37,422 nucleotides of DNA from Acidovorax sp. SCN 68-22 (GCA_001724785.1 MEDL01000006.1:1-37422); one strand, 5' to 3'. Counted from the stretch's first letter, positions 1-10,539 are shown. Numbers and translations are program-made. The notes: generated by a model from the sequence alone, not told the origin.

Positions 1-1625
<1,625 letters not shown>

Positions 1626-1640
1626 CAGGCGCAGGGGCTT

Positions 1641-2186
1641 TTATTTGGGCGCCGCCACCGTGACCAGGGCCGGACGCAGGATCCGGTCGGCGATCAAGTA
1701 GCCCTTTTGCAGGACGGACACGATGGTGTTGGCCTCCTGGGCGGCCGGCACCATGCTGATGGCCTGGTGGCGATGGGGGTCGAATTTCTCGCCGGCGGGG
1801 GGATTGATGGCCAACACGCGGTTGCGCTCCAGCGCGGACAGAAGCTGGCGCAAGGTGGCTTCCGAGCCCTCACGCAGCTGTTGGGCGCTGGCATTCTGAA
1901 TGGCGAGCGCGGCATCCAGGCTGTCGCAGACCGGCAGCAAGCCTTCGGCGAAATTCTCGATGCCGAACTTGCGTGCCTTGGATACTTCTTCTTCGGCGCG
2001 CCGGCGGGCGTTTTCCGCTTCCGCCTTGGCGCGCAGGAACTGGTCGGCCAGGTCGGCGCTTTTTGCCTTCAATTCAGCGAGTTCCGTCTGCAAGCGCTGC
2101 AATTCGTCGCTCGTGTTGGCAGAGAGGGCGGCTTCGATTTCTTCGGGCGAAGGCGGTTGCTCGCCAAAATTCGGCTTTTCTTGCAT
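1641..2186 (-). CDS. grpE: Nucleotide exchange factor GrpE
   Basis: GrpE releases ADP from DnaK and so drives the Hsp70 cycle; it acts as a cytoplasmic dimer. The 181-residue product has the acidic, disordered N-terminus, a long coiled coil (about 30-90, with [25 protein letters not shown]), and the C-terminal beta domain with the family signature near HRHQAISMV and the end [21 protein letters not shown]. An in-frame ATG exists at 2264, but the sigma-32 promoter at 2223-2250 lies downstream of it. The start at 2186 (MQEKPNFG) is therefore preferred, and it gives the usual family length. It is divergent from rpsF and co-oriented with dnaK. Confidence 0.96.
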   Translation of the reverse strand: MQEKPNFGEQPPSPEEIEAALSANTSDELQRLQTELAELKAKSADLADQFLRAKAEAENARRRAEEEVSKARKFGIENFAEGLLPVCDSLDAALAIQNASAQQLREGSEATLRQLLSALERNRVLAINPPAGEKFDPHRHQAISMVPAAQEANTIVSVLQKGYLIADRILRPALVTVAAPK

Positions 2187-2222
2187 AGCTGGGTTTTCCA
2201 AGGAAGGTTCGTGTTCGGGCGC

Positions 2223-2250
2223 ACATGGGGCCGGCGCCCGGCTTTTCAAG
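2223..2250 (-). promoter_or_regulatory. Sigma-32 (RpoH) heat-shock promoter of grpE
   Basis: On the minus strand CTTGAAA (2250-2244), a 13-nt spacer and CCCCATGT (2230-2223) match the sigma-32 consensus at every defined position. Transcription would begin about 30 nt upstream of the GrpE start at 2186. It implies heat-shock control of the grpE-dnaK unit. Confidence 0.85.
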
Positions 2251-2298
2251 CGATTGCGCCCCACCGCGGTTCCTATGGCGGGGCGCGCAGGTGCGTAC

Positions 2299-2304
2299 TA
2301 TAAT
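2299..2304 (+). promoter_or_regulatory. Probable -10 box of the rpsF operon promoter
   Basis: A perfect TATAAT hexamer lies 67 bp upstream of the rpsF start, in the divergent grpE/rpsF gap. No good TTGACA-like -35 box is seen at 16-18 bp, so only the -10 element is claimed. Confidence 0.5.
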
Positions 2305-2319
2305 TGCCGGCTTTGCCTT

Positions 2320-2349
2320 GCCACACCGCTTCCCGACGCTGCGGGTGGC
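2320..2349 (+). promoter_or_regulatory. Leader hairpin of rpsF mRNA, candidate S6:S18 autoregulatory element
   Basis: GCCAC (2320-2324) pairs with GTGGC (2345-2349), and CCGC (2326-2329) with GCGG (2341-2344), leaving a bulged A and an 11-nt loop. The hairpin sits directly upstream of the rpsF ribosome-binding site (AGAAGGAG, 2358-2365). In many bacteria the S6:S18 protein pair binds a CCG-containing hairpin in this leader and represses the operon. Position and the CCG fit that idea, but I cannot verify the exact fold. Confidence 0.4.
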
Positions 2350-2370
2350 TTACATCCAGAAGGAGTATGC

Positions 2371-2793
2371 ATGCGTCACTACGAAATCATTCTGTTGATC
2401 CATCCGGATCAAAGCGAGCAGGTCCCTGCCATGCTCGAGCGCTACAAGGGCATGATCACCGCCGGCGGTGGCAAGGTGCACCGCGTGGAAGACTGGGGCC
2501 GCCGCCAACTGGCGTACCTGATCAACAAGCTCGCCAAGGCGCACTACCTGTGCATCAACATTGAAGCCGACCAGGCGGTCATGGCCGAACTCGAGCACGC
2601 GTTCAAGTTCAACGATGCCGTGCTGCGCCACCTCACGGTGCAGAAGAAGAAGGCCGATACGGCGCCTTCCTCGATGATGAAGACCGTCGAGCGCGAAGAA
2701 GCCCGCAAGGCCAGCCAAGCCGAATACGCCGCCTCGGGCGAGCGCGGCGAACGCCAGGACCGTGGCGAGCGCGCCGAACGCGCCGAGCGCTAA
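2371..2793 (+). CDS. rpsF: 30S ribosomal protein S6
   Basis: S6 binds the platform of the small ribosomal subunit next to S18, encoded two genes downstream. The 140-residue product opens with the S6 hallmark [17 protein letters not shown] and carries the conserved [19 protein letters not shown] stretch at about 34-52. The C-terminal 45 residues are a charged, low-complexity tail ([17 protein letters not shown]) that is longer than in the E. coli type and is probably disordered. The start has a good AGAAGGAG ribosome-binding site. First gene of the rpsF-priB-rpsR-rplI operon. Confidence 0.98.
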   Translation: MRHYEIILLIHPDQSEQVPAMLERYKGMITAGGGKVHRVEDWGRRQLAYLINKLAKAHYLCINIEADQAVMAELEHAFKFNDAVLRHLTVQKKKADTAPSSMMKTVEREEARKASQAEYAASGERGERQDRGERAERAER

Positions 2794-2814
2794 GCCCTGC
2801 GTTTGCCGGAAGGA

Positions 2815-3105
2815 GTGGAGAACCACGTCGTCCTGACCGCCGCGATCGCCGAGGCCCAGGCCCTGCGATTCACACCGGCCGGACTGCCCGCGATCGAACT
2901 GCGGCTCGAGCACAGCTCGCAGCAGCACGAGGCAGGCGGACAACGTGAGGTGAAAGCAGCGATGAAGGCCGTGGCTTTTGGTGCGATGGCCGAGCGCCTT
3001 GCCAAGCAGCCCGTAGGCAGCCTTTGGCGCTTCACCGGTTTTCTCGCCACGCCCCGCAACGGCAAGCACCCGGTTCTGCACATTCAGGATATTCAACCCG
3101 ATTAA
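2815..3105 (+). CDS. priB: Primosomal replication protein N (PriB)
   Basis: PriB is a small single-strand DNA-binding OB-fold protein that helps PriA restart stalled replication forks. The product (about 96 residues) has the typical N-terminus ENHVVLTAAIAEAQ and the conserved C-terminal block SLWRFTGFLATPRNGKHPVLHIQDIQ. It lies between rpsF and rpsR, the usual place for priB in proteobacteria. Family alignment favours GTG at 2815 as the start, reading M-ENHVVLT where relatives read M-(S/T)N(H/R)V. The purine-rich GGAAGGA ends right at that codon, which is poor spacing. An in-frame TTG at 2803 has no ribosome-binding site. Identity is sure; the start is not. Confidence 0.92.
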   Translation: MENHVVLTAAIAEAQALRFTPAGLPAIELRLEHSSQQHEAGGQREVKAAMKAVAFGAMAERLAKQPVGSLWRFTGFLATPRNGKHPVLHIQDIQPD

Positions 3106-3123
3106 TTTTCAAGAGGTCCGAAA

Positions 3124-3405
3124 ATGGCCACGTTCAAGAAATTCAACAAAGACAAGCGCCCCAAGCGCAATACCCAGTCGCTGCTGTTCAAGCGCAAGCG
3201 CTTCTGCCGTTTCACCGTCACCGGCGTCGAGGAAATCGACTACAAGGACGTGGACACCCTGCGCGATTTCATCGCCGAAAACGGCAAGATCATCCCCGCG
3301 CGCCTGACCGGCACGCGCGCGATCTTCCAGCGCCAGCTCAATACCGCCATCAAGCGCGCGCGCTTTCTGGCGCTGGTGCCTTACAGCGACCAGCACAAGA
3401 TCTAA
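3124..3405 (+). CDS. rpsR: 30S ribosomal protein S18
   Basis: S18 forms a heterodimer with S6 on the 30S platform. The 93-residue basic protein carries the S18 core: [23 protein letters not shown] (about 35-57), then [20 protein letters not shown] and the C-terminal [13 protein letters not shown]. It lies 18 bp after priB and 12 bp before rplI. The N-terminus ([16 protein letters not shown]) is lysine-rich, as in other Burkholderiales. Confidence 0.98.
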   Translation: MATFKKFNKDKRPKRNTQSLLFKRKRFCRFTVTGVEEIDYKDVDTLRDFIAENGKIIPARLTGTRAIFQRQLNTAIKRARFLALVPYSDQHKI

Positions 3406-3417
3406 GGAGTACCCGCC

Positions 3418-3870
3418 ATGCAAATCATCCTGCTCGACAAGGTGGTGAACCTCGGTGGCCTGGGCGATCTCGTCAAGGTCAAGGACGGCTACGCCCGCAA
3501 CTTCCTCATTCCCTCCGGCCGCGCACGTCGCGCCACCGCCGCTGCCAAGGCCGAGTTCGAAGCCAAGCGCGCTGAACTCGAAAAGGCGGCTGCTGAAAAG
3601 CTGGCCGCTTCGCAGGCAGAAGGCGCCAAGCTTGAAGGCAAGGTCATCAAGCTGACGCAAAAGGCCGGCGTGGACGGCCGCCTGTTTGGTTCCGTGACCA
3701 ACGGCGACATCGCCGAAGAGCTGAACAAGCAGGGCTTCAAGGTCTTGAAGTCGCAAGTGCGCCTGCCCAATGGCCCGCTGAAGATGGTTGGCGACAGCAC
3801 TGTCAGCGTCTCGCTGCACACGGACGTGCTGGTCGAAGTGACGGTTTCCGTCTACGGCGAAACTGCCTGA
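3418..3870 (+). CDS. rplI: 50S ribosomal protein L9
   Basis: L9 binds 23S rRNA near L1 and influences frame maintenance. The 150-residue product begins [32 protein letters not shown], the N-terminal globular L9 domain. A charged central helix follows (about 40-75), then the C-terminal domain with [16 protein letters not shown]. Length and both domains are normal. It is the last gene of the operon and is followed by a strong hairpin terminator. replicative helicase dnaB, common next to rplI elsewhere, is not present here. Confidence 0.98.
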   Translation: MQIILLDKVVNLGGLGDLVKVKDGYARNFLIPSGRARRATAAAKAEFEAKRAELEKAAAEKLAASQAEGAKLEGKVIKLTQKAGVDGRLFGSVTNGDIAEELNKQGFKVLKSQVRLPNGPLKMVGDSTVSVSLHTDVLVEVTVSVYGETA

Positions 3871-3887
3871 TTGCGCTGCCGCGCAAT

Positions 3888-3915
3888 AAAAAAACCGCCT
3901 TCGGGCGGTTTTTTT
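3888..3915. terminator. Bidirectional rho-independent terminator between rplI and the DegS-like gene
   Basis: CCGCC (3895-3899), a TTCG loop and GGCGG (3904-3908) are flanked by seven A (3888-3894) and seven T (3909-3915). It therefore reads as a terminator on both strands. It serves rplI on the plus strand and the convergent protease gene on the minus strand. Confidence 0.93.
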
Positions 3916-3948
3916 GTGCCTGACGCCGGGGCGCTCAGCCCCCACGGG

Positions 3949-5103
<1,155 letters not shown>

Positions 5104-5157
5104 GGAGGAAGTGCGTTAGGGGAGGAAGGCCGCCGCGCGTGCTGGTGGCAGCCCGCT

Positions 5158-5181
5158 ATTGTCGCGCAGGCAGGCGACAAT
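5158..5181. promoter_or_regulatory. 8-bp inverted repeat in the divergent degS-like/Nif3 promoter region
   Basis: ATTGTCGC (5158-5165) and GCGACAAT (5174-5181) are perfect inverted arms separated by 8 nt. They lie in the 84-bp divergent gap, 6 nt before the Nif3-like start. TATTGT at 5157-5162 could be a -10 box. It could be an operator or an RNA hairpin hiding the start; nothing here decides. Confidence 0.4.
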
Positions 5182-5187
5182 GGCGCC

Positions 5188-5937
5188 ATGAGCATATCCC
5201 GCGAAGACCTGCTGCGCTCGTTCGATTTGCTGCTCGCGCCCGAACGGTTCAAGGACTACGGGCCGAATGGCCTGCAGGTGGAGGGCCGGCCCTCGGTGCA
5301 ATTGCTGGTCAGCGGGGTGACGGCCAGCAGGGCGCTGATCGATGCCGCCATCGAAGCCGGGGCCGACGCCATCTTCGTGCACCACGGGCTGTTCTGGCGC
5401 GGGCAGGACGGCCGCGTCACCGGCTGGATGAAGGAGCGCCTGCAGCGCCTCCTGGCGCACGACATCAATTTGTTCGCCTACCACCTGCCGCTCGACGCGC
5501 ACCCCGAAGTGGGCAACAACGCGCGCCTGGGCGCCGCGCTGGGCTGGGTGGCCGATGCGCATTTCGGTGAGCAGGACCTGGGGTGCCTGGCCAGCGTGCG
5601 TTATGCCAGCCAAGACGAACTGTGCGCGCAGGTGGGGCAGGTGCTGGGCCGCGCGCCGCTGTCCATCCCAGGTCGGGACGGGCCGGTGACCCGTGTTGCA
5701 TGGTGTTCGGGCGGTGCCCAGGGCTATTTCGAGGCCGCGGCCGCGGCCGGTGCACAGGTGTACCTGACGGGAGAAATTTCCGAGCCCCAGGCCCACCTGG
5801 CGCGCGAAATGGGCGTGGGCTTCATCGCCGCCGGGCACCACGCGACCGAACGCTACGGCGCCCCCGCGGCCGCGGCCCACGTGGCGCGGCACCTGGGGCT
5901 GGAACACCGCTTCATCGATATCGACAACCCGGCCTGA
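5188..5937 (+). CDS. Nif3-like dinuclear metal-centre protein (YbgI family)
   Basis: Member of the widely conserved Nif3/YbgI family of cytoplasmic toroidal hexamers with a two-metal centre; the physiological reaction is not established. The 249-residue product has the family pattern: YGPNGLQVEG near 24-33, IFVHHGLFW near 64-72 (metal-binding His pair), YHLPLDAHPEVGNNARLG near 93-110, and a C-terminal GHHATERYGA with a further His pair and Glu. Length is normal for the short bacterial form. No clear ribosome-binding site precedes ATG 5188, and a perfect inverted repeat lies immediately upstream. It stands divergent from the DegS-like gene. Confidence 0.9.
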   Translation: MSISREDLLRSFDLLLAPERFKDYGPNGLQVEGRPSVQLLVSGVTASRALIDAAIEAGADAIFVHHGLFWRGQDGRVTGWMKERLQRLLAHDINLFAYHLPLDAHPEVGNNARLGAALGWVADAHFGEQDLGCLASVRYASQDELCAQVGQVLGRAPLSIPGRDGPVTRVAWCSGGAQGYFEAAAAAGAQVYLTGEISEPQAHLAREMGVGFIAAGHHATERYGAPAAAAHVARHLGLEHRFIDIDNPA

Positions 5938-5974
5938 GGTCTTGCCTTTCCCAGTAACAAATACTACTGAATAA

Positions 5975-6028
5975 ATAGCTAACTTCCCTTTGCAGGTAAG
6001 CGCTAGAGGCCATTTTTATTCATATTTT
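5975..6028 (+). repeat. Intergenic repeat, copy A
   Basis: This copy runs from ATAGCT (5975) to the core TAAGCGCTAGAGGCC (5997-6011) and a following AT-rich stretch ATTTTTATTCATATTTT. It lies after the Nif3-like gene and directly before pdxA. The same core occurs at 19624, 26670 (minus) and 32312. I recognise it as a short interspersed repeat common in Comamonadaceae. Confidence 0.8.
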
Positions 6029-6033
6029 CCCAG

Positions 6034-7074
6034 ATGAACACGCTCCCGCCATTGGCGATCACGCAGGGCGACCCGGCCGGCATCGGGCCGGAGATCATCG
6101 CCAAGGCATTTCGGGATGCGCCGCACGCAATGCGCGGCGCGTTCGTCGTCGGCGAGCCGGGTACGCTGCGCCGCGCGGCGGCCTGTGTGCGCCGACCGGG
6201 TGTGCCCGACCTGCCCGTGGCCATCCTGCCATCGGCCGACCAGGCGTGGGATATCCCGCCGCGCTGCCTGCCCGTCTTGCCGCTGGCCGGATTGCCGGCG
6301 GACGTGCCCTTCGGCCAGACGGGCGCGCAAGCCGGGCGGGCGGCAGCCGACTGCGTCGTCTGGGCAGCGCAGGCGGCACTGCGGGGTGAGGTCGCGGGGC
6401 TCGTCACCGCACCGCTGCACAAGGAGTCCCTGCACGCCGCGGGTGTGGATTTTCCCGGCCACACGGAACTGCTCCAGGCCCAGGCGGCCGCGCACGCCCA
6501 GGTGGAGATCGCGCGGATGCCGGTGCGCATGATGCTGGCAAGCGACGAGTTGTGCACCGTGCTGGTCAGCATCCACATGTCGCTCCGCGACGCGGTTGCT
6601 GCCGTCACGCTGGACAACGTGTTGCAGACGCTGCGCATCGCGCATGCCGCGCTGCTGCACGGCCTGGGCCGGGCGCCGCGCATCGGCGTGGCCGGCCTGA
6701 ACCCCCATGCGGGCGAGGGCGGGCTGTTCGGGCGCGAGGAAATAGACGTCATAGCGCCCGCGATTGCATGCGCCCGCAGCGAGGGAATCGACGCCTCCGG
6801 CCCCTGGGCTCCGGACACGGTCTTCATGCGCGCGCGCCGCGCGCCGGATAAACCGGGCGAATTCGACGCCGTGGTGGCGATGTACCACGACCAGGGGCTG
6901 ATTCCGGTGAAATACCTCGGGGTGGACAAGGGCGTGAACGTCACCCTGGGCCTGCCCCTGGTGCGTACCAGCCCCGACCACGGTACGGCATTCGATATCG
7001 CCGGCACGGGCAAGGCCGACCCGGCCAGCCTCATCGAAGCCGTGCGATGGGCGCGCCGCCTGTGCGGCGCATGA
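6034..7074 (+). CDS. pdxA: 4-hydroxythreonine-4-phosphate dehydrogenase (PdxA family)
   Basis: PdxA oxidises 4-phosphohydroxy-L-threonine in pyridoxal-phosphate synthesis, using NAD and a divalent metal. The 346-residue product shows ITQGDPAGIGPEI (9-21), the substrate-binding GHTE (142-145), and the three metal-ligand histidines His181 (SIHMSL), His225 (NPHAGEGG) and His285 (YHDQGLIP). The family tail NVTLGLPLVRTSPDHGTAFDIAG is also present. Length is normal. It is not next to surA/ksgA as in enterics; repeat copy A fills the space before it. PdxA-like dehydrogenases also act on aromatic cis-diols in some relatives, so a second role cannot be excluded. It ends 3 bp from convergent mscL. Confidence 0.88.
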   Translation: MNTLPPLAITQGDPAGIGPEIIAKAFRDAPHAMRGAFVVGEPGTLRRAAACVRRPGVPDLPVAILPSADQAWDIPPRCLPVLPLAGLPADVPFGQTGAQAGRAAADCVVWAAQAALRGEVAGLVTAPLHKESLHAAGVDFPGHTELLQAQAAAHAQVEIARMPVRMMLASDELCTVLVSIHMSLRDAVAAVTLDNVLQTLRIAHAALLHGLGRAPRIGVAGLNPHAGEGGLFGREEIDVIAPAIACARSEGIDASGPWAPDTVFMRARRAPDKPGEFDAVVAMYHDQGLIPVKYLGVDKGVNVTLGLPLVRTSPDHGTAFDIAGTGKADPASLIEAVRWARRLCGA

Positions 7075-7077
7075 GTT

Positions 7078-7515
7078 TCAGGCTTCGGGCGTCCTGGCGC
7101 GCAGGCTGTCGCGGATCTCGCGCAGCAACACGATGTCTTCCGGTGCCGCGGCGGGCGGCGGTGGGGGCGCCTCGCGCTTGAGCCGGTTGATCTCCTTGAC
7201 CATGATGAAGATGATGGCCGCCAGGATCACGAAATTGACCGTCACGGTCAGGAAATGCCCATAGGCAAATACGGGGACGCCGGCCTTGGTCAGCGCGTCG
7301 AGCGTACGTGGCGTGCCCTCGGGCACCTGGGCCAGCACGATGAACAGGTTCGAGAAATCGAGCTTGCCGAACACCAGCCCGACCAGCGGCATGATCAAGT
7401 CCTTGACCACCGAGTCCACGATGGTGCCGAACGCGCCGCCGATGATGACCCCGACGGCCAGGTCGATGACATTGCCCTTGACGGCGAACTCCCGAAATTC
7501 CTTGAGCATTCCCAT
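7078..7515 (-). CDS. mscL: Large-conductance mechanosensitive channel MscL
   Basis: Inner-membrane pentameric channel that opens under high membrane tension and protects against hypo-osmotic lysis. The 145-residue product begins [37 protein letters not shown], containing the N-terminal amphipathic helix and TM1. TM2 is near 77-100 ([19 protein letters not shown]), followed by a charged C-terminal bundle with a proline stretch. The start at 7515 is chosen because GGGAG stands 7 nt upstream and relatives start there; a longer frame to 7632 has no family support. It is divergent from petA. Confidence 0.95.
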   Translation of the reverse strand: MGMLKEFREFAVKGNVIDLAVGVIIGGAFGTIVDSVVKDLIMPLVGLVFGKLDFSNLFIVLAQVPEGTPRTLDALTKAGVPVFAYGHFLTVTVNFVILAAIIFIMVKEINRLKREAPPPPPAAAPEDIVLLREIRDSLRARTPEA

Positions 7516-7647
7516 CGCGTACTCCCATGTGGTTGGAAGGGTGCAAGTATCTCCCAGAGACGGGCGCCAAGCAGCGGGAGGTTTGCGGGAGGTCAAGCGC
7601 TGCGCTGCCGCGTGGCACTGGCACCGCTTCACCGGTTTTCACTCCGC

Positions 7648-7653
7648 TACAAT
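7648..7653 (+). promoter_or_regulatory. Candidate -10 box for petABC
   Basis: TACAAT lies 43 bp upstream of the petA start in the 180-bp divergent mscL/petA gap. No convincing -35 element was found at standard spacing, so this is tentative. Confidence 0.3.
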
Positions 7654-7695
7654 TTCAGGTTATTTCCCTCCCAGCGATGTACATCGAGGATCCCC

Positions 7696-8295
7696 ATGAG
7701 TGACACTCCAATCGACTCCAGCAAGCGGACGTGGCTGATCGCGACCGGCTGTGCTGGCGCGGTGGGCGGCGTGGCAACCGCCGTTCCCTTCGTGAGTTCT
7801 TTTCAGCCCTCCGAAAAGGCCAAGGCCGCTGGCGCAGCCGTCGAAGTGGACATCGCTGCCTTGAAGCCGGGGGAAAAGGTTACGGTCGAATGGCGCGGCA
7901 AGCCCGTGTGGATCGTGCGGCGTACGCCTGAGCAAGTGGCCGAACTGCCCAAGCTCGACGATCAGCTGGCCGACCCCAAGTCGTTGCGCAAGCCCGATGA
8001 GTTCACCCCGGAATACGCGCGCAATGAGCAGCGCTCGATCAAGCCGGAGTATTTCGTAGCCGTCGGTATTTGCCCGCACCTCGGCTGCTCGCCGTCCGAC
8101 CGGTTTGCCACGGGCGCGCAACCCTCGCTGCCGGACGACTGGAAGGGCGGCTTCCTGTGCCCCTGCCACGGGTCCACCTTCGACCTGGCCGGGCGCGTTT
8201 TCAAGAACAAGCCGTCTCCGGACAATCTTGAAGTACCGCCGCACATGTACCTCTCAGACACCCGCCTGCTCATCGGCGCCGACAAGAAAGCGTGA
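7696..8295 (+). CDS. petA: Ubiquinol-cytochrome c reductase iron-sulfur subunit (Rieske)
   Basis: Rieske 2Fe-2S subunit of the cytochrome bc1 complex; it carries electrons from ubiquinol at the Qo site to cytochrome c1. The 199-residue protein has an N-terminal transmembrane signal-anchor (about 12-35). The Rieske fold carries the cluster ligands Cys126-Pro-His128 with Cys131 (CPHLGC) and Cys155-Pro-Cys157-His158 (CPCHGS). The Tat-type N-terminal motif reads SSKRTWL, with KR instead of the twin Arg. The start has GAGGA at 7686-7690. First gene of petABC; petB follows after 11 bp. Confidence 0.97.
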   Translation: MSDTPIDSSKRTWLIATGCAGAVGGVATAVPFVSSFQPSEKAKAAGAAVEVDIAALKPGEKVTVEWRGKPVWIVRRTPEQVAELPKLDDQLADPKSLRKPDEFTPEYARNEQRSIKPEYFVAVGICPHLGCSPSDRFATGAQPSLPDDWKGGFLCPCHGSTFDLAGRVFKNKPSPDNLEVPPHMYLSDTRLLIGADKKA

Positions 8296-8306
8296 GGGAC
8301 TGCACC

Positions 8307-9719
8307 ATGGCTGTGTTCAAGGAAATCTCGCCCAACGCCTCGGCGGGCGCCAAGCTCACCAACTGGTTTGAAAACCGTTTTCCCACGGCATTCGACGCTT
8401 ATCGCGTCCATATGTCGGAGTACTACGCACCGAAGAACTTCAACTTCTGGTACATCTTTGGTTCGCTGGCCCTGCTGGTGCTGGTGATCCAGATCGTCAC
8501 CGGCATCTTCCTGGTCATGCACTACAAGCCCGACGCCGCCCTGGCGTTCGGCTCGGTCGAGTACATCATGCGCGATGTGCCCTGGGGCTGGCTGATCCGC
8601 TACATGCATTCCACGGGGGCGTCGGCGTTCTTCATCGTCGTCTACCTGCACATGTTCCGCGGCCTGCTCTATGGCAGCTACCGCAAGCCCCGCGAACTGG
8701 TCTGGATCTTCGGCTGCGCCATTTTCCTGGCGCTGATGGCCGAAGCCTTCATGGGCTACCTCCTGCCCTGGGGCCAGATGTCGTACTGGGGTGCCCAGGT
8801 GATCGTGAATCTGTTCTCCGCCATTCCGTTCATCGGCCCGGATCTGGCGCTGCTCATCCGCGGCGACTACGTGGTGGGCGACGCCACGCTCAACCGCTTC
8901 TTCAGCTTCCACGTGATCGCGGTTCCGCTGGTGCTGCTGGGCTTGGTCGTGGCGCACTTGCTGGCGCTGCACGACGTGGGTTCCAACAACCCGGACGGCA
9001 TTGAAATCAAGGGGCCCAACGCGCCCCGGGATGAAAAGGGCCATCCGCTGGACGGCATTCCCTTCCATCCGTACTACACGGTGCACGACATCCTGGGTGT
9101 GTGCCTGTTCCTGATGGCGTTCTCCGCCGTGATCTTCTTCGCGCCTGAAGCGGGTGGTTACTTCTTGGAGTACAACAACTTCATTCCGGCCGACCCATTG
9201 AAGACCCCGTTGCACATCGCGCCGGTCTGGTACTTCACGCCGTACTACTCCATGTTGCGGGCTATCACCACCGAGATGGTCTACGCACTGATTGCCTGCG
9301 TGGTGCTTGCTGCCGCCTTCGCGGTCATCAAGGGGCGCATGCCGGCGGTGCTGAAGGGTGTGGTCGCGGTGGCTGCCGCCGTGGGCGTCGTGCTGATGCT
9401 CTCTATCGACGCCAAGTTCTGGGGCGTGGTGGTGATGGGCGGTGCGGTCGTCATCCTGTTCTTCCTGCCCTGGCTCGACTGCAGCCCGGTCAAATCGATC
9501 CGTTACCGCCCGAGCTGGCACAAGTACGTCTATGCCGTGTTCGTCGTCAACTTCTTCATCCTCGCTTACCTGGGGGTGCAGCCACCGTCGCCGGTAGGCG
9601 AGCGCGTGTCGCAAGTTGGCACCTTGTTCTACTTCGGTTTCTTCTTGCTCATGCCTTGGTGGAGCCGCCTTGGCGAACCCAAGCCCGTGCCCGACCGCGT
9701 CACCTTTGCAGCGCATTGA
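8307..9719 (+). CDS. petB: Cytochrome b subunit of the bc1 complex
   Basis: Membrane-embedded cytochrome b with two b hemes and both quinone sites of the bc1 complex. The 470-residue product has the long single-chain form with eight or more hydrophobic segments. Heme-ligand histidines are visible in the second helix (YMHSTGASAFFIVVYLHMFRG) and fourth helix (FFSFHVIAVP...LLALHDVGS). The Qo-site loop reads PVWYFTPYYSMLRA, the PVWY variant of the mitochondrial PEWY motif. ATG 8307 gives the family N-terminus MAVFKEISP. It is followed after 17 bp by petC. Confidence 0.97.
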   Translation: MAVFKEISPNASAGAKLTNWFENRFPTAFDAYRVHMSEYYAPKNFNFWYIFGSLALLVLVIQIVTGIFLVMHYKPDAALAFGSVEYIMRDVPWGWLIRYMHSTGASAFFIVVYLHMFRGLLYGSYRKPRELVWIFGCAIFLALMAEAFMGYLLPWGQMSYWGAQVIVNLFSAIPFIGPDLALLIRGDYVVGDATLNRFFSFHVIAVPLVLLGLVVAHLLALHDVGSNNPDGIEIKGPNAPRDEKGHPLDGIPFHPYYTVHDILGVCLFLMAFSAVIFFAPEAGGYFLEYNNFIPADPLKTPLHIAPVWYFTPYYSMLRAITTEMVYALIACVVLAAAFAVIKGRMPAVLKGVVAVAAAVGVVLMLSIDAKFWGVVVMGGAVVILFFLPWLDCSPVKSIRYRPSWHKYVYAVFVVNFFILAYLGVQPPSPVGERVSQVGTLFYFGFFLLMPWWSRLGEPKPVPDRVTFAAH

Positions 9720-9736
9720 GCAGGAGGCAGCACACC

Positions 9737-10495
9737 ATGAAAAAAATACTCTTTACTTTCATCGCAGCGCTGACCTTCGCGGCCGGTTCGGTTCACGCCG
9801 CCGGCGGCGGCATCGCATGGGACAAGGCGCCGAACAAGGCGAACGACATGGCCGCCTTGCAAAACGGCGCCAAGTTGTTTGTCAACTACTGTGTGGGTTG
9901 CCACTCGGCCGCGTTCATGCGCTACAACCGTCTGACCGACATTGGCCTGACCGAGCAGCAGATCAAGGACAACCTGCTGTTCACCACCGAAAAGATCGGT
10001 GAGACCATGCAGGCCACCATCGACCCCAAACAGGCCAAGGAATGGTTCGGCGCCAACCCGCCCGATCTCACCGTGATCGCACGCTCGCGCGCGGGGGCGG
10101 GGGGAACCGGGGCCGACTACCTCTACACCTTCCTGCGGACCTTCTACCGCGACGACACCAAGGCCACCGGCTGGAACAACCTGCTGTTCCCGAACGTCGG
10201 CATGCCGCACGCGCTGTGGCAATTGCAAGGCGAGCGCACCCCCGTTTTTGAAGAACATGAAAGCCACGGCCAGAAAGTGCATGTTTTCAAGAGCTGGCAG
10301 CAGGGCGCACCGGGCGCGATGACCGCTCTGGAATACGATCAGGCGGTGGGCGATCTGGTCGGTTACCTCCAGTGGATGGGTGAGCCGGCGCAGAAGACGC
10401 GCGTGCGCTTGGGTGTCGGCGTGCTGATATTCCTGGCGTTCACTACGGTATTGGCATGGAGGCTGAACGCCGCGTTCTGGAAAGACGTCAAGTAG
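9737..10495 (+). CDS. petC: Cytochrome c1 subunit of the bc1 complex
   Basis: Periplasmic heme-c subunit of the bc1 complex, tail-anchored in the inner membrane; it accepts electrons from the Rieske protein and passes them to a soluble cytochrome c. The 252-residue precursor has a classic signal peptide (cleavage likely after SVHA, about residue 21). The heme-binding CVGCH spans Cys52-His56, the axial methionine is probably in PNVGMPHALW, and a C-terminal helix at about 226-244 is the anchor. Strong GGAGG-type ribosome-binding site. Last gene of petABC, followed by tandem hairpins. Confidence 0.97.
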   Translation: MKKILFTFIAALTFAAGSVHAAGGGIAWDKAPNKANDMAALQNGAKLFVNYCVGCHSAAFMRYNRLTDIGLTEQQIKDNLLFTTEKIGETMQATIDPKQAKEWFGANPPDLTVIARSRAGAGGTGADYLYTFLRTFYRDDTKATGWNNLLFPNVGMPHALWQLQGERTPVFEEHESHGQKVHVFKSWQQGAPGAMTALEYDQAVGDLVGYLQWMGEPAQKTRVRLGVGVLIFLAFTTVLAWRLNAAFWKDVK

Positions 10496-10512
10496 GTTCC
10501 GGTTTTCGCCGT

Positions 10513-10532
10513 GCTGCGTCTTGCGACGCAGC
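10513..10532 (+). other. Stem-loop 3' of petC (first of two)
   Basis: GCTGCGTC (10513-10520), a TTGC loop and GACGCAGC (10525-10532) form a perfect 8-bp hairpin 18 nt after the petC stop. It has only a short T run (CGCTTTG). It may protect the petABC mRNA 3' end or help termination. Confidence 0.55.
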
Positions 10533-10539
10533 GCTTTGC

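Noticed and set aside
2187-2264. Earlier in-frame ATG for grpE at 2264
   Set aside because: The sigma-32 promoter at 2223-2250 lies downstream of it, and the extra residues have no family support.
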